Of a stretch of 42,053 nt of DNA, positions 8,551 through 14,457 are shown piece by piece. Under the pieces are notes generated by a model. That model was not told the DNA's origin and made no database searches. It saw only the letters and a program-made list of their open reading frames with translations. Both the position numbers and the translations under genes were made by a program. Source of the stretch: Methanomassiliicoccales archaeon UBA147 (lineage in GTDB: Archaea > Thermoplasmatota > Thermoplasmata > SG8-5); contig DAJR01000036.1 of NCBI GenBank assembly GCA_002496385.1, positions 35,653-77,705 on the forward strand, read 5' to 3'. The first letter of the stretch is position 1. Each line of letters opens with the position of its first letter.

Positions 8551-9264
8551 TCAGCAACCGAGGCAGGTCAGATACGGATTAATGCCTATTTCCATACTGA
8601 ATCTGCGGGTCTGGTATCCCATTTCGACCAGAACCCTGTCCAGCCCCTTCTTGGTCACTGTCGGCGGGCTGCCGCCCTCTTTGGCCAGCCTCCTGATGAT
8701 GTACTCAGTGAATTCCCTCGAGTGTCCGTAAAATTCCTCAGCCATATCAGGCAGAAGCCTTGTCGGATAATATCTCGAATTGCTGCCGTCCGCCACAGCG
8801 TTTAGGAGTCCGGCGCTTTCGAGGACCCCCAGGCCCCTGGCCACCCACTGTCGGCTCTTTCCCGCACTGCGCGCCATCTCGCTCTGTGAGAGGCCCGGGC
8901 TCGTGACGGCAAGCCTGAACAGGGAACCCAGGCGGGGGGTGTTGATTATTCCGAACATGATTGCCCGATCATGTGAAATAAGTCCCTCGGGGTAATATGC
9001 GCAGGCTCTGCCAGCATCGTGCCTGACGACATATCCAGAGACAATGAGGGTCTTGATATGCCACTCAACCGAGTTCTTGGCCAGCCCGCATCTGGCGGCA
9101 AGCTCCGATGTCCCGAGACACGGGCTGGTGGTCAGCAACGTGAAAATTTCCCGCCTTCGGGAGTTCTGGAAAATGTGCGTCCCCCGCCTCTCTCTTGCCG
9201 GCACCGCGTCATCCTTGATGGCGGTTGCCAGAGCTTTGCCGATTCCCTCACTCGTCTGACTCAC
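8551..9264 (-). CDS. Double winged-helix transcriptional regulator
   Basis: This 237-residue cytoplasmic DNA-binding protein has two winged-helix units in tandem. The first is at about 35-95 (RRREIFTLLTTSPCLGTSELAARCGLAK; helix-turn-helix, then a wing). The second is at about 110-172 (SLFRLAVTSPGLSQSEMARSAGKSRQWVARGL). The arrangement matches archaeal ArsR/MarR-like regulators that bind DNA as a unit with two wHTH domains. A helical C-terminal part ends in a TCLGC motif that might sense redox or bind metal. The GTG start at 9264 is favoured by a TTTAAA box about 26 nt upstream; no in-frame ATG is available nearby. It sits immediately upstream of the giant surface protein gene on the same strand, so control of that gene is a reasonable guess. 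Confidence 0.75.
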   Translation of the reverse strand: MSQTSEGIGKALATAIKDDAVPARERRGTHIFQNSRRREIFTLLTTSPCLGTSELAARCGLAKNSVEWHIKTLIVSGYVVRHDAGRACAYYPEGLISHDRAIMFGIINTPRLGSLFRLAVTSPGLSQSEMARSAGKSRQWVARGLGVLESAGLLNAVADGSNSRYYPTRLLPDMAEEFYGHSREFTEYIIRRLAKEGGSPPTVTKKGLDRVLVEMGYQTRRFSMEIGINPYLTCLGC

Positions 9265-9287
9265 CCGCGGTCAGATAAATCCGCATG

Positions 9288-9297
9288 GTTTAAATTC
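9288..9297 (-). promoter_or_regulatory. TATA-like box of the winged-helix regulator
   Basis: The AATTTAAACC stretch on the minus strand lies about 26 nt before the GTG at 9264, giving the regulator its own promoter within the pdxS-ATPase-regulator array. Confidence 0.45.
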
Positions 9298-9316
9298 ATT
9301 TGCCAAGCGAAATCGT

Positions 9317-10195
9317 TCAATCGTTCTGGTACTCCGCAATAATCTCCCTCATGAGCGTATCAAGCTTGATATCGGAAAAATCATCGTCCCTGAGGTCCTC
9401 CATGATCTCGACCAGGCGGAGATACACCCTGTTCGGGATGCTGCCTTTCTTCTCTTCCAGAACTTTCCTGAACTTGTCGGGGACATCCCTGGACGGCATC
9501 AGGCTGGAATTGTCCGGGTCCACGACTATGCCGAGGCCCTTCACAATTGCGTACTGGTGCTCGGTCTTGCTGTGCCGGCTGCTCCTGCACTTCAGTATCT
9601 TCAGGCGCCTCTGCAGCCCCCCTTCGGGGCTGTGTATGCTTTTCAGGTGGATGACGCAATCCGCAAGATACATCGGGATGACGGTCTCGTTGCCCGAAAG
9701 ATCTCCCGCCATCCCATGTTCCTCCAGTGTGGCGAGGACTGTTCCCACCTTCCTGGTCTCTTTAAGCATGAACCCGATGAGCTCTCTCTGCTCGTATCTG
9801 TCCGAGGTGGACCACATCACCGGGGTGAGCGGGTCGATGGAGATGCGCGCATTGGCGCCCTTCCAGTCAGCCACGAATGAAGGCAATTCCTTCTTTATGA
9901 AAGCTGAGAATTCATGTCCGGAGGCGTCGATGAAGACAAGCTTCTCCTCGTCTATGTAATCGACAATCTTCTTCCACCCCATCTGGATCGCTTCCTTGAT
10001 TATCTGCTCCTTGTTCTCGTCAAGGCTGACGAAAATGCCTTCCTGGCCCATCTCCAGGCCTCTGCGGATGAACTGTGTGGCAAGCGTGGTCTTGCCCGCG
10101 CCCGAGCAGCCGATGACGACTGTTGCCGAGTTCTCGTTGATGCCGCCGTCAAGCAGCGCGTTCAGGCCGTAAACCCCGCTCTTTATCTTGTTCAT
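9317..10195 (-). CDS. RecA-superfamily (KaiC/RAD55-like) ATPase
   Basis: This 292-residue single-domain ATPase of the KaiC/RadA/RAD55-like group (COG0467 type) is probably cytoplasmic. The Walker A loop GCSGAGKTT is at residues 29-37, a conserved Glu follows in SLDENKEQ (about 60), and the Walker B strand RISID is at 117-121. The C-terminal 70 residues (after GLGIVVDPDNS) form a charged helical tail. Archaea encode many such proteins, some acting in signalling or with motility and DNA repair. Nothing here fixes a substrate. The start at ATG 10195 is only 9 nt from the pdxS stop, with a GGTAGG-type ribosome site spanning that stop, so it is cotranscribed with pdxS. No functional link with PLP synthesis is known to me. 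Confidence 0.8.
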   Translation of the reverse strand: MNKIKSGVYGLNALLDGGINENSATVVIGCSGAGKTTLATQFIRRGLEMGQEGIFVSLDENKEQIIKEAIQMGWKKIVDYIDEEKLVFIDASGHEFSAFIKKELPSFVADWKGANARISIDPLTPVMWSTSDRYEQRELIGFMLKETRKVGTVLATLEEHGMAGDLSGNETVIPMYLADCVIHLKSIHSPEGGLQRRLKILKCRSSRHSKTEHQYAIVKGLGIVVDPDNSSLMPSRDVPDKFRKVLEEKKGSIPNRVYLRLVEIMEDLRDDDFSDIKLDTLMREIIAEYQND

Positions 10196-10204
10196 CCAGT
10201 TAAC

Positions 10205-11221
10205 CTACCAGCCTCTCTCCTGAAGCCTCTGTTCTTTTGGAATGTCTTCGATGTTCACGCCGGGCATCGCGTCCCCTAGGCCCTTGGACACTTCCATGAC
10301 TAGCCCCGGGTCGTCGAAATGCGCCACCGCCTCGGCAATGGCTTTCGCCCTTTCCTTTGGGTTGGTGGATTTGAATATTCCCGATCCTACGAATACTCCG
10401 TCCGAACCGGACTGCATCATCAGGACTGCATCCGCAGGCGTGGCGATGCCGCCGGCCGCGAAATTCACCACAGACAGTCTTTTCATGTCCCGTATCTCGA
10501 TCAGGAGGCCTTTCACGCGCTCCTCCCAGTCTCCCATGGTCAATCCTCCGAAGACCACGCAATCCCCCCGGGTCTCCTCATCGCACCATTGTGAGCGCAC
10601 AGCCTTCTCGAGCTTGCCGAAAGGGGCGGCATAAGTCTTGGCCACACCGTCCAGCTCTTCCTGGGACAAGTTCGCAAGCTTGGAAATCATCGTCTGGATC
10701 AATCTCTGGTGCCTTGTGGCCTCGATGACATTGCCTGTGCCCGCCTCGCCCTTGGTCCGTATCATGGCAGCGCCCTCGGCTATCCTGCGCACCGCCTCGC
10801 CCAGATGGGTTGCCCCGCAGACGAAAGGCACCTTGAAATCCGCCTTGTTCACATGGAAGAACGGGTCAGCCGGGGTCAGGACCTCCGACTCGTCGATCAT
10901 GTCCACGCCCATGTGCTCCAGAACCCGGGCTTCCGCGAAATGTCCTATGCGGCATTTTGCCATGACCGGTATCGAAACAGAATCGAGTATCTCCTGGATC
11001 TTCAGCGGGTCTGCCATCCTGGCCACCCCGCCGTCCCTCCGGATGTCGGCAGGCACCCTTTCCAGGGCCATGACGGCTACGGCGCCTGCTTCCTCCGCGA
11101 TAATCGCCTGTTCCCTGTTGGTGACGTCCATGATGACGCCGCCCTTCTGCATCTTGGCAAAGCCCCTTTTCAGGAGATCGGTGCCGAATCTGAGGTTCTC
11201 TAGGTTCAAATCCAATGGCAA
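10205..11221 (-). CDS. pdxS: Pyridoxal 5'-phosphate synthase subunit PdxS
   Basis: PdxS builds PLP from ribose 5-phosphate (or ribulose 5-phosphate), glyceraldehyde 3-phosphate and ammonia, normally fed by the glutaminase PdxT. No pdxT is in this window. The TIM-barrel landmarks are all visible: KMQKGGVIMDV with Asp32, RIGHFAEA with Lys89, IRTKGEAGTGN with Lys157 and FAAGGIATPADA. Lys89 and Lys157 match the two catalytic lysines of the family. At 338 aa it is longer than bacterial PdxS (about 294) because of an insertion at about 185-245, which is typical of archaeal versions. The start appears to be TTG at 11221, 5 nt after GGTGA; a second in-frame TTG two codons later is also possible. A TATA box lies 32 nt upstream. 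Confidence 0.93.
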   Translation of the reverse strand: MPLDLNLENLRFGTDLLKRGFAKMQKGGVIMDVTNREQAIIAEEAGAVAVMALERVPADIRRDGGVARMADPLKIQEILDSVSIPVMAKCRIGHFAEARVLEHMGVDMIDESEVLTPADPFFHVNKADFKVPFVCGATHLGEAVRRIAEGAAMIRTKGEAGTGNVIEATRHQRLIQTMISKLANLSQEELDGVAKTYAAPFGKLEKAVRSQWCDEETRGDCVVFGGLTMGDWEERVKGLLIEIRDMKRLSVVNFAAGGIATPADAVLMMQSGSDGVFVGSGIFKSTNPKERAKAIAEAVAHFDDPGLVMEVSKGLGDAMPGVNIEDIPKEQRLQERGW

Positions 11222-11252
11222 TGGCTCACCTTGTCTGTATTAACCGGTCTGG

Positions 11253-11261
11253 TTATAAAAG
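11253..11261 (-). promoter_or_regulatory. TATA box of pdxS
   Basis: CTTTTATAA on the minus strand lies 32 nt upstream of the TTG start. It leaves room for a short leader containing the GGTGAG ribosome site (about 11225-11230). Confidence 0.6.
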
Positions 11262-11270
11262 GTTTCGCTA

Positions 11271-11390
11271 AGTTTTTCTTTTTGAGAGATTTTCTCCGCT
11301 GGTTGACCGTCGCCAAAAAGAAAAATTTATTAATAGAGAAAGCTCTGGTCAACCTGCTCGAAAAATCTATGTGGTTGGCTGAGTGCCGGG
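11271..11390 (+). repeat. Structured repeat, copy 1 (pseudoknot-capable)
   Basis: This segment of about 115 bp recurs in inverted orientation at 16755-16868 at roughly 85% identity by eye. A 12-bp arm TTTTTCTTTTTG (11273-11284) matches its complement CAAAAAGAAAAA (11314-11325). GGTTGACC (11301-11308) matches GGTCAACC (11347-11354), extended by GC/GC and by AGATTTTC (11287-11294) with GAAAAATCT (11360-11368). The two pairings interleave, so a pseudoknot or two alternative folds is possible. It could be a small mobile element or an RNA gene. Confidence 0.7.
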
Positions 11391-11589
11391 GGTGATAACT
11401 CGGGCTGAAAAGAAGGTATATTTTGTTCCGAATCTCCCCTAGTTGCACGTAGTTCCAAATGTCCAGCAGGACTTTGGGTGCCAGATAAATTCGGGTGCCA
11501 AATAAACCTGCTCGAAAATCTATGTGGTTGTTTGGGTGCCCATGGCATTGTTTCCTTAGTATAACACTGGTGCGCCGATGCCGTCCGGG
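11391..11589. other. Intergenic region with a partial repeat copy
   Basis: No gene is seen. The stretch holds GGTGCCA boxes (about 11477 and 11493) and, at 11505-11541, a third partial copy of the structured repeat. The rest shows nothing I recognise. Confidence 0.45.
11505..11541 (+). repeat. Partial third copy of the structured repeat
   Basis: The sequence running from ACCTGCTCGAAAATC to GGTTG and GGGTGCC closely repeats 11351-11387, the 3' arm and tail of copy 1, with one base missing from the A-run and a few changes near the end. The 5' arms are absent, so only the terminal part was duplicated or retained. Confidence 0.6.
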
Positions 11590-12393
11590 TCAGCTCCGCT
11601 TCTTCCTGACCAGTCGCTTCCTTCTGCGCTTCTCCGGTTTGGAATACCCCGGCCTCGTGACCTCGTAAACCGGCCCCCCAAGCATGTAGCAGAGCAGCAA
11701 TGCGAACAGGATGATGAAAGACTCGACATAAGGCAGGTCCAGGTCCATCTCGAGGATGTACAGCCCCATGATGAGGATACTCACCGCAAGGATGGTGCCC
11801 ACTGCCAGACCCGATTTTCCGCTTATTTTCGGATACGGGATGTCCGACACCATCACCAAGGACAGGCCGATGACCCATGCTACGACAGGATAAACCCGGT
11901 AACTGATGGAGAACGGGTTGAACTCCGGGTGGCCCCAGAGAAGGCACGGGATTATGGCCAGCATTGCAGCCGCAGGCGTTGGCAGGCCGCGGAACCCCGG
12001 AGACATATAATCCTTTCCGGCGAACCTGGCGAGCCTCAGCAACCCGAAGCCCACGAACATCACGCTGCCGATGACGCCCGCCGCGTTCGGGACCGAGGCC
12101 CAGGCGCTGCCCAGGGTTCTGTCATAGAAATTACTGTAAATCAGGATGCCCGGGGCCAGGCAGAATGACACAGCATCCGATATTGAGTCGAGGAACCTTC
12201 CGAAATCATGCTTCTTCCTGAATTTTCTGGCAGCCATGCCGTCCATGCCGTCGACTATCACGGCCATGAAAATCAGCATGGCCGCGAAAACATGTTTTCC
12301 GTCCAGGATGTAGGTTATGGCAAAAGTGCCCAGGAGACCGTTGATCAGGGTGAGCAGGTCCGCGGACGTAATCTTGCTGAGCCAACGCATCAT
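11590..12393 (-). CDS. CDP-archaeol:serine transferase (archaetidylserine synthase)
   Basis: This 267-residue polytopic membrane enzyme belongs to the CDP-alcohol phosphatidyltransferase family. The signature D-G-x2-A-R-x8-G-x3-D-x3-D is complete at residues 51-73 (Asp51, Arg56, Gly65, Asp69, Asp73), with an extra Asp48 in front. About seven membrane helices follow and the protein ends in a very basic tail (KRRRKRLVRKKR). In archaea this enzyme places L-serine on CDP-archaeol. The assignment to serine, not inositol or glycerol phosphate, rests on its partner: the upstream gene is a pyruvoyl decarboxylase whose TGA overlaps this ATG (ATGA at 12390-12393), the usual synthase/decarboxylase pair for making archaetidylethanolamine. 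Confidence 0.88.
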   Translation of the reverse strand: MMRWLSKITSADLLTLINGLLGTFAITYILDGKHVFAAMLIFMAVIVDGMDGMAARKFRKKHDFGRFLDSISDAVSFCLAPGILIYSNFYDRTLGSAWASVPNAAGVIGSVMFVGFGLLRLARFAGKDYMSPGFRGLPTPAAAMLAIIPCLLWGHPEFNPFSISYRVYPVVAWVIGLSLVMVSDIPYPKISGKSGLAVGTILAVSILIMGLYILEMDLDLPYVESFIILFALLLCYMLGGPVYEVTRPGYSKPEKRRRKRLVRKKRS

Positions 12394-12983
12394 CTCACCT
12401 CTGCGATGGTCGTGACCCCGGCTTTTGTTCTGTCACCCTTCTTCACCCTGCAGACGACCCTGTCCGCGGGCAGCCACACATTCACCCTGGAGCCGAACCT
12501 TATCATGCCTATCCTGCGGCCTTTCAGCACCAGGTTGCCCTTCCTCACATACGGGCAGACCCGCCATGCGAACACGCCAGAGATCTGTTCCACCTTAATG
12601 ATTCCAATGGGCGTCATGAATACCATCATGGCCCTGGCATTCCTCTTTGAGCGCTCAAGGAACGCGGGCCACATGCCGCCGGCCTTTCTTGTCACCCTGA
12701 GGGTCTTGCCGTGGAAAGGAGCCCTGTTGACATGGACATTGTTGAGGTTCATGAACACCGAGATGACCACCCAACCCCCGCGGGTCTTGACCCAGTCGAC
12801 CCTGCCATCCGCAGCCGAGACTATGCCTTTTCCAACCGGTCTCTCAGGGTCCCTGAAGAACACGAGCAGTATGCCCCAGAACATGAACAGCACGACTGCG
12901 AGGGGCCAGATTCCGAGATAAATCATAAAAGCCGCAGCTAATGGGGGAACGGTCAGTATGCCGGCGGAGCCGCGGGCGAACAT
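12390..12983 (-). CDS. Archaetidylserine decarboxylase proenzyme (PSD type)
   Basis: This 197-residue pyruvoyl enzyme should convert archaetidylserine to archaetidylethanolamine at the membrane. An N-terminal hydrophobic hairpin (about 8-42) precedes FFRDPERP (42-49), SAADG (56-60, usually PADG) and HVNRAP (84-89). The self-cleavage site is FGS at 163-165, where Ser165 would become the pyruvoyl group. The length fits the short archaeal form. The frame stays open to 13124, but I start at ATG 12983 because a TTTATA box lies about 24 nt upstream and the extra N-terminus does not look like protein of this family. It overlaps the synthase gene by 4 nt. Confidence 0.87.
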   Translation of the reverse strand: MFARGSAGILTVPPLAAAFMIYLGIWPLAVVLFMFWGILLVFFRDPERPVGKGIVSAADGRVDWVKTRGGWVVISVFMNLNNVHVNRAPFHGKTLRVTRKAGGMWPAFLERSKRNARAMMVFMTPIGIIKVEQISGVFAWRVCPYVRKGNLVLKGRRIGMIRFGSRVNVWLPADRVVCRVKKGDRTKAGVTTIAEVR

Positions 12984-13003
12984 GAAACTGCATTTCGCTT
13001 CTG

Positions 13004-13011
13004 GTATAAAC
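13004..13011 (-). promoter_or_regulatory. TATA box of the archaetidylserine operon
   Basis: GTTTATAC on the minus strand is about 24 nt before ATG 12983, which supports a leaderless operon mRNA and the short start. Confidence 0.6.
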
Positions 13012-13124
13012 GTTAATCTGTGGGGAACATGCGACGCGAAGGATGAGAGAAAAGCTCCAGTGCCAGATCTGTGTAATGGGTTTCGCCCGGCACGCAAGAT
13101 GCCGAGAATGGATTTCCAACACAA

Positions 13125-14252
13125 CTAATCTTTATTATGTTTCTCAAGGAACTTCTGTAAATCCTCCATCTTCGGCAATTCCAGCTTGTATTTCGAGACG
13201 AAAAGGGCATTGTCCATGCCAGCTAATGCATATTCTACCAAGGCATTGTTCTTGTTCGTGCATAGCAATATTCCTATGGGGGGATTGTCTCCATCGGTTT
13301 TCTCATTCTTTTGATACCAATTAACGTAAGTGTTAAGCTGGCCGATGTGTGCGTGATTGAATTCATCCGCCTTCAATTCTATCAGGATATGGCATTTCAA
13401 TATCCGGTGGTAAAACACCATATCGACAAAGAAATACTCGCCGCCAATCATAATCCTCTTTTGCCTGGCCTCGAAACAGAAACCACGGCCAAGTTCCAGA
13501 AGAAATCCCTGCAACCGGTCCAGCAGGGTGTCTTCCAGTTCAGTTTCGCCCACGGCATCTTTCGGCCTGAGCCCAAGGAACTCGAACACATAGGGGTCGC
13601 GAATAGCCAGGGTCGGCATGTTTCTTGCCGCCCCGGAATTTGCAGTTTCGGACAGTTTCTCCTTGTGTATAGATAATGCGGAACGCTCATAATATAGGCT
13701 GGAAATCTGCCGCTTCAGCTCCCTTACCGACCAGTTGCCCTTGAGAACTTCCGTTTCGTAAAACCTTCTTTTGAAAGTGTCATCAATGCCCACTAGCAAT
13801 TCCAGATGGCTGTAAGATAGATTCTCAACGAGCGCCGTCGAGTGTGCCAGTAATTGTGCGGACGGCGTCCGCACTTTTTGCGCGTTCACAAATTGTCTCG
13901 GAAACCAGCCCTCTAATTGTGCGGACATTGTCTGCACAATCTCTGGGTAGGTGCGGTAAAGCCCCAGATAATTGTACAACTGCCTTTTCCCGGCACCCGC
14001 AATGTTCATGGCCTCCAGCCTCCCAGATAGTTCTGTCAGGACGTTCTCCCCGTACTCGGCCCGGTCCGCGCCTTTCAGAATATATTCGGAGATGTACATC
14101 CCCATGTACAAATTCCTCAGGGTGAGGTTTATGTTCACCGCCCTGGCGGCTCTCTCGCTGAAATGGCCGTCGACCTCTTGAATTGCCCTGGCCAGGCTGT
14201 CAAGTGTCAAATCATTGCCCGCTCCCCCATCTTCACGCTTTTTGTTGCCCAT
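13125..14252 (-). CDS. YhcG-type PD-(D/E)XK nuclease-domain protein
   Basis: This 375-residue protein matches the YhcG / DUF1016 family. A helical N-terminal DNA-binding region (about 15-190, with RQLYNYLGLYR and NWSVRELKRQI) is followed by a PD-(D/E)XK nuclease domain (about 235-365). The core residues are in place: Asp277 in FFVDMVFYH, and Glu292 and Lys294 in ILIELKADEF. The family is common in bacteria and often travels with mobile or defence loci; its exact substrate is not settled. Base composition is less GC-rich than the lipid genes beside it, and it stands alone, so recent transfer is likely. ATG 14252 is backed by a TATA-like box at 14276-14282 that sits inside a palindrome. Confidence 0.88.
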   Translation of the reverse strand: MGNKKREDGGAGNDLTLDSLARAIQEVDGHFSERAARAVNINLTLRNLYMGMYISEYILKGADRAEYGENVLTELSGRLEAMNIAGAGKRQLYNYLGLYRTYPEIVQTMSAQLEGWFPRQFVNAQKVRTPSAQLLAHSTALVENLSYSHLELLVGIDDTFKRRFYETEVLKGNWSVRELKRQISSLYYERSALSIHKEKLSETANSGAARNMPTLAIRDPYVFEFLGLRPKDAVGETELEDTLLDRLQGFLLELGRGFCFEARQKRIMIGGEYFFVDMVFYHRILKCHILIELKADEFNHAHIGQLNTYVNWYQKNEKTDGDNPPIGILLCTNKNNALVEYALAGMDNALFVSKYKLELPKMEDLQKFLEKHNKD

Positions 14253-14272
14253 GCAATCAAATCATGGGTGTG

Positions 14273-14288
14273 CCGCTATAAGTAGCGG
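14273..14288. promoter_or_regulatory. Palindrome over the yhcG-like TATA box
   Basis: CCGCTA (14273-14278) and TAGCGG (14283-14288) form a perfect 6-bp inverted repeat with a 4-nt centre. The minus-strand TATA-like ACTTATAG lies within it, about 25 nt upstream of ATG 14252. A dimeric repressor bound here would block TBP. Confidence 0.5.
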
Positions 14289-14457
14289 TTGGCAGGGGGT
14301 GGGCGAAAGTATTGGGGCGCCGCAACCCTTATTACCTCCCGCGCCCATAATATCGCTGATGAGGGGCAGGCACCGGATCGAGTGGGCAGTGCCCATGGGA
14401 ACCATCCAAAGGCGATTTTGTCATGTGGTTGTAGGTGGTGGTTTGAGCGTGCCGCCC

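Noticed and set aside
11206..11448. Small minus-strand ORF (80 aa) upstream of pdxS
   Set aside because: It runs through the pdxS promoter and the antisense side of the structured repeat and has no recognisable domain or ribosome site.
12984..13124. Longer N-terminus for the archaetidylserine decarboxylase
   Set aside because: The TATA box lies inside this stretch, and the short form has the normal archaeal length.
14215..14457. Longer N-terminus for the propeller protein
   Set aside because: The extension overlaps the YhcG-like gene and its promoter and hides the signal peptide; ATG 14458 puts the signal at the N-terminus.
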